The notes: generated by a model not told the origin, from the sequence alone. A stretch of DNA of 64,000 bases from Neobacillus niacini (GCF_023715415.1 NZ_JAMBOB010000005.1:186001-250000), one strand, 5' to 3'; shown: positions 8,123 to 16,026, numbered from the stretch's first letter. Program-made: numbers and translations.

Positions 8123-8204
8123 AGAGCAAGGCTATATATACTCCACCTTTCCTGAAAGAGTAAGCTTCTATCCCGCCTTGGATGAAGAAATAAAGCCTTG
8201 CTCT
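8123..8204. repeat. Structured 82-base element
   Basis: AGAGCAAGGCT (8123-8133) pairs perfectly with AGCCTTGCTCT (8194-8204). The 60-base interior can form smaller hairpins, such as CTTT-CCTG-AAAG. It resembles the 7175-7279 element in layout but not in sequence. It could be a dispersed palindromic repeat. It is not a clear terminator. Confidence 0.4.
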
Positions 8205-8247
8205 GAGCTTAGAATCAATTTAAAATTTATTTATTAACACCCTATGA

Positions 8248-8385
8248 TTATCTATTGTTTTTTTGCTCTCTAGCTGCTTTTTTCCTGGCTTTTTTACTTT
8301 GTGCAAACTCTGCTCCAAATTCAGTGTCGGCAGACTTACTGCCCCCAGAATGTGGCTGATTTCGATTGTTTTTACGTTTTGTCAT
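8248..8385 (-). CDS. Small basic protein, possibly gamma-type SASP-like
   Basis: A 45-codon frame on the minus strand has an excellent ribosome binding site (AAGGAGGG). It encodes a basic hydrophilic peptide beginning MTKRKNNRNQPHSGG. The segment TEFGAEFAQSKKARKKA recalls the FGTEFASET repeat of gamma-type small acid-soluble spore proteins, which are amino acid stores in spores. The resemblance is short and the key residues differ in part, so this is a suggestion only. There are no cysteines and no membrane segment. Confidence 0.5.
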   Translation of the reverse strand: MTKRKNNRNQPHSGGSKSADTEFGAEFAQSKKARKKAAREQKNNR

Positions 8386-8683
8386 TATTTATACCCTCCT
8401 TTTCTACATCTTTATGTTAGTCAAGCTACTGTCTAAAAAAATCTAATTATGCTCTGTACTAGAAGATTCGAGTAGCCATTTAGTATATTGCTTTTTTCTT
8501 AGAAAAATATTCCCCGAAATAATGAAACATTTCACCCATCTATTTTGTCCCTTCTTCCACAAAGTTGCACCTCTAGTTCAAGAAAAAAGTGCTGTCGTAG
8601 CAGCCCCTTCTTTAGCTCTCGCACCCTTTACTTTAAGTGAATTAGTTCGCAATCTTTTTATTCTTATTTAACGGAAAAAATGT
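8386..8683. other. Intergenic region with one copy of a 20-base direct repeat
   Basis: No gene is visible. A weak terminator-like hairpin for the leftward gene at 8684 lies near 8585-8605, with a T tract on the minus strand. The sequence CGCACCCTTTACTTTAAGTG at 8620-8639 recurs exactly at 9441-9460, so the two copies bracket the membrane protein gene between them. Confidence 0.5.
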
Positions 8684-9157
8684 CTAAGTTGATGAATATT
8701 TCTTTTTACTTTCAATAATGTATTGAATCCCATATAACAAGGGTGCTTTGTAAAAGAAAAACAGGAAAAATTGTAAATTATTAAATCGAACTAATTTAGC
8801 TACTTTTAACTTTTCCAGTAACTTTATTAAAGTAAATGCAAAGAAAGCATTAACAGTAGCATTAAGCGAAATAAACTGTTTAAAATTTCCATGTGTCCAT
8901 TTTAATATCCACATAGACCCTACCAAAAACGGACCAATATTAAAAGGAAATTCGTTAAATAAATAAGAATTGGGTTTATTATAAAAAACCCACCATTTAC
9001 GTCTTTTCCCAATTAGTACATTAATAAATTCAAAAATTACAATAAGGAGTGAAGCTGGAAAAAATCTTTTTATATTATGTAACCCTAAAAAAGGTATCGT
9101 AAGCCACGCTAGTAGGACCATAGCGATGTTTACCAACCTTTGAATCTTTATTGACAC
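8684..9157 (-). CDS. Small membrane protein, family A paralogue
   Basis: This 157-residue protein has four or five hydrophobic helices. It matches the product of 7461-7928 along most of its length: LLAWLTIPFLG, KRFFPAS, RKWWVFYNKP, FNIGPFLVGSMWILK. It is encoded on the same strand as that gene. Both probably sit in the cytoplasmic membrane; function is unknown. A 20-base direct repeat flanks the gene, which suggests it spread as a cassette. Confidence 0.6.
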   Translation of the reverse strand: MSIKIQRLVNIAMVLLAWLTIPFLGLHNIKRFFPASLLIVIFEFINVLIGKRRKWWVFYNKPNSYLFNEFPFNIGPFLVGSMWILKWTHGNFKQFISLNATVNAFFAFTLIKLLEKLKVAKLVRFNNLQFFLFFFYKAPLLYGIQYIIESKKKYSST

Positions 9158-9440
9158 ATTTATTCAACTCCATTTCGAAAACATATTCCTCATAGGTAAA
9201 GTTTCCAAAAAATGAAACTTGTATGTAAGTTATTGTTAACAAACCTGCATCCGTTAATTTAAGTATATTCCTACAATCTCTAGTTTTCCATAAATATCCA
9301 AACTTACCACCGAGTGTTATTCAAATATCAGGCCCTAAACATTAAGAAAAAGCACAATTCTTGCTGCAGAATTGCGACCTATAATAGAATAACTAAAATA
9401 TGATCTCAATTATAAAATCAATTATTTCTTCTTTCACTAA

Positions 9441-9460
9441 CGCACCCTTTACTTTAAGTG
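9441..9460. repeat. Second copy of the 20-base direct repeat
   Basis: This is identical to 8620-8639 (CGCACCCTTTACTTTAAGTG). Similar CGTTAG/GCACCC motifs occur in many Bacillus intergenic regions as far as I recall. Here the pair brackets one member of the family A membrane protein genes. Confidence 0.6.
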
Positions 9461-9502
9461 CAATTCTTCACAAAACTTATTTCGTGAATAGAAAAAGGTA
9501 GA

Positions 9503-9715
9503 ATGGTGAAGGCTTTGACAATAAAAATTCAAAGATTAATTAACGTTGCTCTGGTTTTATTGTCATGGTTAACACTACCCCTATTAGGGTCATGCACCAT
9601 AAAAAGGTTTCTTCCCGCATCTATTCTTATTTTTCTAGTCGAATTACTTCATGCACGATTTGCAAAGAAACAAGGTGGTGGGTGTTCTATAAAAAACTCT
9701 AAAACAGGTTAAAAA
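9503..9715 (+). pseudogene. Truncated and frameshifted family A membrane protein gene
   Basis: The frame encodes MVKALTIKIQRLINVALV and LLSWLTLPLLG, matching the first 50 residues of the 8684-9157 product. It then runs into KKQGGGCSIKNSKTG. A different frame over the same bases reads ETRWWVFYKKL and stop, which restores the family's KWWVFY motif. A one-base change near 9665 has therefore broken the gene, and the rest is missing. It lies on the opposite strand to its paralogues. Confidence 0.65.
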
Positions 9716-9867
9716 TATCCAATAAATCACATATAAATTTGATATTTATCAACCAAAATATTAGGCAGATCATTGTCAGTAATTTTTTGAATTTTTCATG
9801 TAATGTCTAACGCTCGCTGCCTAATTCTTGATTTTAACCTTACAGATGTACCTAATTCTTATAAAAA

Positions 9868-9922
9868 ATCCATTTTTGTATGGGTTAAATAAACTGAAAA
9901 AACTTGCTATTTTGAATAGGGA
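9868..9922. repeat. Left 55-bp inverted repeat flanking the HD-GYP gene
   Basis: This segment matches the reverse complement of 10997-11051 at 49 of 55 positions, including the uninterrupted core AAACTGAAAAAACTTGCTAT. The two arms enclose a single gene and no transposase. Confidence 0.7.
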
Positions 9923-10000
9923 CTTTTTCAGGAAAAAATATGGTATCTTTTAAAGGAAGTTTTATTCCAATTTTACTATATTTGAAATAAGGGAGAAGAT

Positions 10001-10948
10001 ATGCTGGATAAATTTGTTGAAAAGATAGGAAAATATAATTATCGCTACATTTTTTTTATATTTTTATCATTAAGTTTATTTCTCAGTATTGTTTTTCCTC
10101 ATAATGATAATTTCGTGTTTTATATTGTTTCTGTGATTTTTTTAGGTATTGGCTTTTATAATAAACCCGTGTTATTGCTCATTTTCTCAGTTTTAGTGGT
10201 TTGTTTCAGGTTTTATTTCGTACCAAAGGCAGAAGAGAGTGTCTTTTTTATTTATTTAGTGACTTATTTTTTAGTTACGTTCATTTCAGCGTGTATGATG
10301 CTATATGTTCAGAAAGTGAAAAAAGATAGTTTAGATTTAACGGAATCCCTTATTAATGCCTTGGATTCCAGGGATTCTTATACCTCTGATCATTCTGAAA
10401 ATGTATCAAGATACGCTATGCAAATAGCCGAAAAAATGAACCTTTCAAAAGACCTGTGCAATGTCATTCGTACAGGGGGGTTATTGCATGACATTGGAAA
10501 GATTGGTATTCCTGAAAACATCTTGACCAAAACAGGGAAACTAACTTCGGAAGAATATAACGTCATAAAGACACATCCAGTAATTGGATATGAAATGCTT
10601 AAACATGTTGAGGGTTTAAAGAGAAATGGTATTTTAGATATTGTTTTATATCATCACGAAAGATATGACGGGAAAGGCTATCCGAAAGGATTAAAAGGCA
10701 ACGAAATTCCATTGGCTGCTCGAATCGTCGGTGTTGCTGATGCGTTTGATGCGATGATTTCCAAACGTGTTTATAGAATTGAATTAGATATGAATTTTGC
10801 TCTTAATGAGATTCGCCGAAATAAGGGGACACAATTTGATCCTGAAGTAGTTGATGCGTTCCTAGACATATTTCAAGAAAAGGATATAAAAGTGGAGCGC
10901 AAGGCTATAAACTTAATTGAATCACACAAAAAAACAGAAACGATCTAA
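10001..10948 (+). CDS. Membrane HD-GYP domain cyclic-di-GMP phosphodiesterase
   Basis: The 315-residue protein has four or so hydrophobic helices in residues 15-105, followed by an HD-GYP domain (about 110-295). The metal-binding residues are visible: His131 in SDHSENV, His163-Asp164 in LLHDIGKIG, His192, His218-His219 and Asp247. The GYP motif is at 226-228 (GKGYPKG), with ADAFDAM following. HD-GYP enzymes hydrolyse the second messenger cyclic-di-GMP. No sensor domain other than the membrane part is present. A ribosome binding site (GGGAGAAG) precedes the ATG. The gene is enclosed by 55-bp inverted repeats, so it looks like a mobile cassette. Confidence 0.85.
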   Translation: MLDKFVEKIGKYNYRYIFFIFLSLSLFLSIVFPHNDNFVFYIVSVIFLGIGFYNKPVLLLIFSVLVVCFRFYFVPKAEESVFFIYLVTYFLVTFISACMMLYVQKVKKDSLDLTESLINALDSRDSYTSDHSENVSRYAMQIAEKMNLSKDLCNVIRTGGLLHDIGKIGIPENILTKTGKLTSEEYNVIKTHPVIGYEMLKHVEGLKRNGILDIVLYHHERYDGKGYPKGLKGNEIPLAARIVGVADAFDAMISKRVYRIELDMNFALNEIRRNKGTQFDPEVVDAFLDIFQEKDIKVERKAINLIESHKKTETI

Positions 10949-10996
10949 AAAAACTTTTAATTTATGTTAACAAAAATCCATCCTTTAAAAATGAAA

Positions 10997-11051
10997 TCCC
11001 TTTTCAAAATAGCAAGTTTTTTCAGTTTAGTTAGCCCTTACAAAAACAGAT
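10997..11051. repeat. Right 55-bp inverted repeat flanking the HD-GYP gene
   Basis: This is the partner of 9868-9922 in reverse orientation, 49 of 55 identical. Its outer part overlaps the strong hairpin at 11033-11076. Confidence 0.7.
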
Positions 11052-11076
11052 GATTTCATCCGTTTTTGTAAGGGCT
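11033..11076. repeat. Strong hairpin
   Basis: AGCCCTTACAAAAAC (11033-11047) pairs perfectly with GTTTTTGTAAGGGCT (11062-11076). After one mismatch, five more pairs close on a two-base loop. No T tract follows on either strand, so it is more likely part of the repeat structure than a terminator. Confidence 0.6.
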
Positions 11077-11166
11077 ATTCGCATCTGTCAGATTATAATG
11101 GCATCAAGAAGTAGTTCCAATAATGATTGTCAGCCTGCTATAATTCTGCCCTTTTCCTCCATCTAA

Positions 11167-11670
11167 TTAATTCTCCTTAATTTTGTTTGCTGTTTTTAAA
11201 ACCCAATCAGTGAAAGGTTGCCCTATTAATTGGGAACTTAATATGGAGGCAACTTCGATAAATTTATCTAAATCTTCCTTTGGAATCTTTGATAATATGG
11301 TGATGAACTCTAAATTCGTTACTTTTTCATTTTTGGATATTACATCATCCACAAATTTTTTCCCACTTTCTGTTAATGTGGCTTCTTTATTTCGTGCATC
11401 CTTTCCATTGTCAATTAACACCAAGTTTTGTTCTTTAAGTTTTACTAGTTGGCGATATGTATTGGATATATTTGTTTGTGATATAAATGACAGATCCGTC
11501 ATGTTCATTTTTTTATCAAAATATAAAATCCAAAGAATTCTAAAACCCGAATAAGTTAAACCATGTTCTTTTATATTTTGTCGTAGTTCATCTTCTGCTA
11601 ATAAATATAGACCTCTAATAAAAGAAAATACTAAATGAGCTTTAGCAATCAGATCTTTACTTGAATTCAT
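11167..11670 (-). CDS. MarR-family transcriptional regulator
   Basis: The 167-residue protein has a MarR-type winged helix over about residues 35-115 (ILWILYFDKKMNMTDLSFISQ, then the wing KDARNKEATLTESGKKF). The general layout is like Hpr/ScoC of Bacillus subtilis, but the sequences differ. Such proteins bind palindromic operators as dimers and usually repress. It is divergent from the membrane protein gene at 11879. The 208-base gap between them holds two identical-arm palindromes that are the obvious candidate targets. Confidence 0.75.
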   Translation of the reverse strand: MNSSKDLIAKAHLVFSFIRGLYLLAEDELRQNIKEHGLTYSGFRILWILYFDKKMNMTDLSFISQTNISNTYRQLVKLKEQNLVLIDNGKDARNKEATLTESGKKFVDDVISKNEKVTNLEFITILSKIPKEDLDKFIEVASILSSQLIGQPFTDWVLKTANKIKEN

Positions 11671-11812
11671 TATATTAGTCCTCCATATAAAATTTATAGT
11701 ATAAACATTGTTCCCATCATCTTTTCCTTTAAACTAGATGGGATTGGCTGAATCTATTTTTCTGGAAATTGATTATAACCTTTTTAGGCACTAACTTGGA
11801 AATAAAAAAACG

Positions 11813-11859
11813 TTTGCACACGCAAAGAATAATTGATAGAATTTATTTGCGGGCGCAAA
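11813..11859 (+). promoter_or_regulatory. Promoter with twin palindromic operators
   Basis: Two palindromes share the same arms, TTTGC-N4-GCAAA: TTTGCACACGCAAA at 11813-11826 and TTTGCGGGCGCAAA at 11846-11859. Their centres are 33 bp apart, three helical turns. A possible promoter lies between and over them: TTGCAC (11814-11819), 17 bases, TAGAAT (11837-11842). One operator covers the -35 region and the other the start point, which is ideal for repression of the gene at 11879. The neighbouring MarR-like protein is the likely ligand; that is inference. Confidence 0.6.
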
Positions 11860-11878
11860 TATTGGGGAATAAGTAATA

Positions 11879-12400
11879 GTGAAATCGAATTGTTTGCAGG
11901 AATTGTTAAATCAGGGGATGTTACTATTGACGGTAGAAAATATGATTGAAATATCTTCATGCGTTATTTCAGTGGGATTATTACTTTTCCTTGTCCCATT
12001 AAGAAAGTTACGTGAAGCAAGCCTATCTCTAGTTATAATGCAGTCATTAACTTGGATTCTTAGTGGGGTGACTGTTCAGTTTAAACTAATTGAATATCCA
12101 GTTCGATACTTTAGTTACGCTTTCCGCACAAGTTTCACATTTGAATTTATAATATTCCCAGTATTCAGCATACTATTTAATTTATATTTTCCTAAAAAAG
12201 GGTCAAAATTAAGGAAAAGTATTTACTCATTGTCTTTCCCTTCAGTGTTAATTATTTTTGAAATAATAATTGAAAAATACACTGATAATATAGAATACAT
12301 TAAATGGAATTGGTTTTATAGTTGGGTTAGTATGTTGATTACTTTATTATTAGCCTATGGATATTACAGATGGTTTTTTAAAAAATTCAAACGAATTTAA
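11879..12400 (+). CDS. CBO0543-family membrane protein
   Basis: The 173-residue protein has about five hydrophobic helices. It carries the pattern I associate with CBO0543-family proteins: LVPLRKLREA, KLIEYPVRYFSYAFRTSFTFEF in the centre, and a C-terminal IKWNWFYSWVSML with YYRWFF. The function of the family is unknown. The start is a GTG at 11879 with only a weak ribosome binding site; later starts at 11918 or 11943 are possible. Expression is probably governed by the twin TTTGC-N4-GCAAA operators just upstream. Confidence 0.6.
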   Translation: MKSNCLQELLNQGMLLLTVENMIEISSCVISVGLLLFLVPLRKLREASLSLVIMQSLTWILSGVTVQFKLIEYPVRYFSYAFRTSFTFEFIIFPVFSILFNLYFPKKGSKLRKSIYSLSFPSVLIIFEIIIEKYTDNIEYIKWNWFYSWVSMLITLLLAYGYYRWFFKKFKRI

Positions 12401-13130
12401 ATGATAGACTGTGGCAAACGGACATTAAGTATGGGATATACTTACCAATAGGAAGGAGCGGAACAAAGAAACAGATTTATTGAGTTGTGATTATCGATGA
12501 TAGGACTAGGCTTGTTCCACTTGGGAGTCCTAAACCATCATATCTTAGGAAAACAATGGATGGAACGCTTGATAAAACCATCAGAAGTTTGTGCAATGCT
12601 TCAGATGGTGCGACAGCAATTACAGGTGAAGGAATTGGTGTAACAAGTGGAATGTAAATTCATACCGTGTTAAAAAAGGAAAGAACAGGGAGATTAGAAA
12701 TTTTGTTAGTGTATAAATGTACTTAAACTTAAATGGTTTCCTTTGTGGAAGATCAAAAGCCTAATTTCTCGCAAAATATATTGAGGAATTAGGCTTTTTT
12801 ATCTTTCTAATTCCTTAACATTGTAAATGTGTATTTTGCAATTAAAAAATGCTCTAATGTCAGTATATTTTTTGAATGTTAATAAGCCGAGAATTTGCAT
12901 TAAATGAAAACTTGCATGTTTTCGGCTTTATGATTGGTTTGAGTATTGATTCAAAATGACTTATAAACATAATGCCAAAACCTACATCAATTAAATGCCA
13001 GAAACATGCTGAATATGTAGAAGAAGTAAAAAAGAGTGGTGATTCATATTACCTAGATAAAATGTATTAGAAAATACCCCCATAATAATGTAAATTTTTG
13101 TTATAATTTGAAGATAGAATTTATGATGAA
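12401..13130. other. Gene-poor stretch with a terminator and a palindrome
   Basis: I see no supported gene in these 730 bases. An unassigned 48-codon frame (12497-12643, MIGLGLFHLGVLNHH) lacks a ribosome binding site. A good terminator lies at about 12758-12799 (AAGCCTAATT and AATTAGGCTT, then six Ts). An imperfect palindrome lies near 12882-12928 (AAGCCGAGAATTTGCA and TGCATGTTTTCGGCTT). A 33-codon fragment (MPKPTSIKCQKHAEY) ends at 13069. The stretch looks like eroded DNA. Confidence 0.4.
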
Positions 13131-14267
13131 TTGGATGGGGAGAGAATGGTATTAAAAATACAGACAAATTCTACATCTTTAGACTCAAGCACAGGTGAGG
13201 ACATTATACTTCGTGAGAATCAACTGACAAGATTGTTATTTAGACCAGAGTTAGTTAATAACGCCCATGATGTAAAGGCTGCTGTAAGGGGTTGCTTTAT
13301 ATTCCAAAAGAAAAAGAAAAATGATGATTGGGAAGACCACAAGGAATTTGATCTTACTAAGTTAAAGGCAACAGAATGGATTAAACTTGAATTAAAATCA
13401 GGGGAATTATTACAACTCCGAGAAGCACTGGATATGTATTATCAAATTCATCAAGAATATGGAATATCGTATGGTTCTAATAATTTTTATATTGCTGACA
13501 GTGAAATTAAAGCAATGGTAGAAAAGTTTACTAACGATCGTGATCTTTTTAAAGCCCTAATGGATGAGACAAAAGGGGAATACATAACAGATAGTATTAA
13601 ATGGGTGGTCCAACAAGATCATGCGGAAGAAATGTTAGATAAATTGCAACAAATAAGTTCGAAGGATTTAGAAAAACTTAATAATTTGATCGGAATTACC
13701 AACATGAAAAAACTTCTTGAAACTTGGGAAGAGCATAAGGAAAATAAAGATGAAGAATTTTGGCAACGGCTTTTTAGTGAAAACTCTTGGGTGTTAAGTC
13801 AAGTATTTTCTAGCCCAGTTCTATTTTTGGACGAAAAAGCATATTTAGGCGGTAAAAGTATTGGAAACAAAGGTGGAAAAGTAGTAGATTTTATTTATCA
13901 AAATAGAATTACTAAAGATGTATCCTTAATAGAAATTAAAACCCCTAAAACGCAGTTATTATTATCAAATCAATATAGAAATAAAGTGTATTCAATCCAT
14001 CCAGATTTATCAGGGGCAATAGTTCAAGTTCTTTCTTACAAAGACTCAATACAAAAAAACTATAACAGTTTATCAAATGACTCCGATGAAGATTTTTCAG
14101 TTTTTGATCCAGTTTGCGTTGTAATAGCTGGTACGATTGGAAATGAGGAAAAAAATAAAATACAATCCTTTGAACTGTATAGAAAGGAGATGAAAAACGT
14201 AATTATCATAACTTTTGATGAGTTATTTGATCGTATATCGCTGCTTCTAGATTTATTAAACGAATAA
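13131..14267 (+). CDS. sduA: Shedu-type anti-phage nuclease (DUF4263)
   Basis: The 378-residue protein matches the layout of SduA, the single-protein Shedu defence system. The C-terminal nuclease domain (about 200-310) has the PD-(D/E)XK residues Asp253 (KVVDFIYQ), Glu268 and Lys270 (SLIEIKTPKTQ). It also has the typical lead-in EEFWQRLFSENSWVLSQVFSSP, split around residues 209-229, and the downstream DLSGAIVQVLSYK. The N-terminal half probably senses or regulates. Shedu proteins protect bacteria against phages by DNA cleavage. The start could be ATG 13131 or ATG 13146 (MVLKIQTNS), the latter next to GGGGAGAG. The gene stands alone, as Shedu genes normally do. Confidence 0.8.
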   Translation: MDGERMVLKIQTNSTSLDSSTGEDIILRENQLTRLLFRPELVNNAHDVKAAVRGCFIFQKKKKNDDWEDHKEFDLTKLKATEWIKLELKSGELLQLREALDMYYQIHQEYGISYGSNNFYIADSEIKAMVEKFTNDRDLFKALMDETKGEYITDSIKWVVQQDHAEEMLDKLQQISSKDLEKLNNLIGITNMKKLLETWEEHKENKDEEFWQRLFSENSWVLSQVFSSPVLFLDEKAYLGGKSIGNKGGKVVDFIYQNRITKDVSLIEIKTPKTQLLLSNQYRNKVYSIHPDLSGAIVQVLSYKDSIQKNYNSLSNDSDEDFSVFDPVCVVIAGTIGNEEKNKIQSFELYRKEMKNVIIITFDELFDRISLLLDLLNE

Positions 14268-14378
14268 AAAATGATTGTTTTGTTCGTTATTTGGTACTGA
14301 GAATTTTTGAAAGTCAAAACCATTTTTTGTTCAAAGAATACCCATATAAATAATTAACTGGTTCACCTCAGGGGGGCT

Positions 14379-14422
14379 TCTCTTACATCAATTTATTAAT
14401 AAAAATTTCTGGATGTAAGAGA
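14379..14422. terminator. Hairpin between convergent genes
   Basis: TCTCTTACATC (14379-14389) pairs perfectly with GATGTAAGAGA (14412-14422). It sits between the Shedu gene and the leftward gene at 14439 and could end transcription from both sides, although no long T tract is present. Confidence 0.4.
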
Positions 14423-14438
14423 AATGTTTCTCTAGGAA

Positions 14439-15068
14439 TTAGTGGTCCTCGTAGTCGTATAAAAAATGGCTTGCAAAACCGTCCAATGATTTATGTATTT
14501 GATTAAATACCTTAACGAAATTTTCCATATCTACAACTACATTATCAAATTCATTGATATAAAATTGTGGCTCTCCTTGAATAGTAAGTGAATAACGTGA
14601 AAAATCAATACTATAAAACTTTTTACCATTAGGTTTTACATTTTCAATTTTAGAATAAAGTTCTTTTATATAGTTATCCAAAGGCTCAATTCTTGCCTCA
14701 AAAACTTTGATTTTTTCTTTATCACATTCAAATGAATAAACCAGTGATTTTACATCTTGTAATAAATCATTTAGATTATGATTTGTTCTAAATTCCTTAC
14801 CAGTATTAGTTAAAATGTTTAATGACCAAGAAATTGCTTTTAGATACACTTCGATCCCATGATTGGTATTAAAGAGGATAGGATAAATTAATGAGTCAGC
14901 TTTTTTATCACTATTATCCATTAACACTTGTTTTGTTAATAAAAGAGCGGAAGACATGAAACCGTCTGCTAAAACAATCATATTGTGAATGTGTTCATGC
15001 CTATGAGTTCGCCAGTTTAGGTACGCATTTTTCTCAATATCAGCATTGTAAGAAAGTATATGTTTCGT
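14439..15068 (-). CDS. HEPN-like hypothetical protein with an apparent ACG start
   Basis: The first ATG of the frame is at 14981 (MIVLADGF, 180 residues) but has no ribosome binding site. The frame continues upstream for 29 more protein-like codons (SYNADIEKNAYLNWRTHRHE). It ends exactly where an ACG (15068-15066) follows a strong GGAGGG with ideal spacing. An ATG to ACG change would explain this. The full product would be 209 residues. NHGIEVYLKAI and RTNHNLNDLLQ recall helical HEPN-type proteins, some of which are RNases in defence systems, but I cannot confirm the family. The neighbour is the Shedu gene, on the other strand. Confidence 0.5.
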   Translation of the reverse strand, partial: TKHILSYNADIEKNAYLNWRTHRHEHIHNMIVLADGFMSSALLLTKQVLMDNSDKKADSLIYPILFNTNHGIEVYLKAISWSLNILTNTGKEFRTNHNLNDLLQDVKSLVYSFECDKEKIKVFEARIEPLDNYIKELYSKIENVKPNGKKFYSIDFSRYSLTIQGEPQFYINEFDNVVVDMENFVKVFNQIHKSLDGFASHFLYDYEDH

Positions 15069-15185
15069 AAGTATCCCTCCAGTAATTTAGTTTCTTCTTA
15101 CCTATATTTTAAGTCAACCGAGTAGTTTATGGAACTATTAATCCAATTACATAACTAGGGTTCAGCCACAATTTTAAACGATAAC

Positions 15186-15231
15186 GCCTTATAGGCGTTT
15201 TTTATTTATAATGCATATAGAATGTTTGTTC
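15186..15231 (+). promoter_or_regulatory. Decayed promoter region of the second yolD-like copy
   Basis: The hairpin CGCC-TTATA-GGCG plus Ts at 15185-15203 mirrors the hairpin upstream of the intact copy. GAATGTTTGTTC at 15220-15231 differs by one base from the GAAC-N4-GTTC core of a LexA site. TATAAA follows at once. The whole upstream region therefore seems to have been duplicated with the gene and then to have drifted. Confidence 0.4.
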
Positions 15232-15250
15232 TTATAAAGTTCAGAAAATA

Positions 15251-15580
15251 CTGGATAGAGGAAAACTAAAATGGCAACCTGCTTCTTTTATACCGTTAGC
15301 ATTTAACAGGAAGCGGGAAATGATTAAAGATCAACAACGGCAGACTAAGCCCATTATCGATGAAAATGAGGCTGATAAATTTGATTAAGACTTTGCTATC
15401 GCAATGGAATTTAACCTAGAGGTAATGATAAAAGTGTGTAACAAGGGTTTTACAACAGAAATAATGGGCCGCATTCAATATGTAAACCCAATCAACCATC
15501 AACTCTATTTGGAAGTTAAACCTGGGGAATACGAGAAAATAACTTTAGAGAATGTAGTTGACGTGGTTGTAGTTAAGTAG
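15251..15580 (+). pseudogene. Decayed yolD-like gene, second copy
   Basis: The frame translates to LDRGKLKWQPASFIPLAF and on to DENEADKFD, then a TAA (15386-15388), then DFAIAMEFNLEVM and the rest to the TAG at 15578-15580. It aligns without gaps to almost the whole intact product of 4552-4890 (RGKIKWRAASFLSLAF, DENEAEKFDQD). The initiating ATG is lost and a CAA or CAG codon has become TAA. A hairpin with a T tract follows at 15582. This is clear evidence of an old duplication inside the element. Confidence 0.8.
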
Positions 15581-15581
15581 G

Positions 15582-15606
15582 CTGCTTTAAAGCAGTCTTT
15601 TTTTTT
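15582..15606 (+). terminator. Intrinsic terminator
   Basis: The palindrome CTGCTTTAAAGCAG (15582-15595) is followed, after TC, by a run of Ts. It ends the decayed yolD-like unit. Confidence 0.6.
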
Positions 15607-15754
15607 ATAAAAAATTAAGGACTGCTTGAGATTGATAAATTCACCTGCTATACTACATCAGTAAACAAAAAACGTTTAATGTTTATAAGAAGACGTCATT
15701 TATTTTTGGATACGAAGTGACATTGTGATTTTACAATTTAAGGAGGGATTAAAT

Positions 15755-15940
15755 ATGAGTGATAAAACAAGAAGGAATCAGGGGAAAAAGTTCATGAAAC
15801 ATAAATTTGAAGTAGTGTTTAATAAGAAAAATGGGGAACCGATTGTAAAGACTGTCTTTGCTAGAAGTGAAGAAAGAGCAAAGGTTGAAACATTAAACCT
15901 TTTGTATGAAGATCTTGAGGATGAGGGGGCTCAAGGATAA
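15755..15940 (+). CDS. Hypothetical small basic protein
   Basis: I use ATG 15755, which is preceded by AAGGAGGG; a longer frame from 15725 would include that ribosome binding site. The 61-residue product begins MSDKTRRNQGKKFMKHKFEVVF and ends in an acidic tail (LYEDLEDEGAQG). It has no membrane segment. I do not recognise it. It lies upstream of the plasmid-like operon and is separated from it by an inverted repeat and a promoter. Confidence 0.5.
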   Translation: MSDKTRRNQGKKFMKHKFEVVFNKKNGEPIVKTVFARSEERAKVETLNLLYEDLEDEGAQG

Positions 15941-16026
15941 AATTAATGTTCGAGTTAGAAGCGGCTAATGTTTATTTGATCTAGGTGGATAGAACTCAAA
16001 AAGAAAAATTCAAAATCCTGAAAAAG

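Noticed and set aside
12489..12656. 55-codon GTG frame (VIIDDRTRLVPLG)
   Set aside because: It has no ribosome binding site, competes with another frame over the same bases and matches nothing I recognise.
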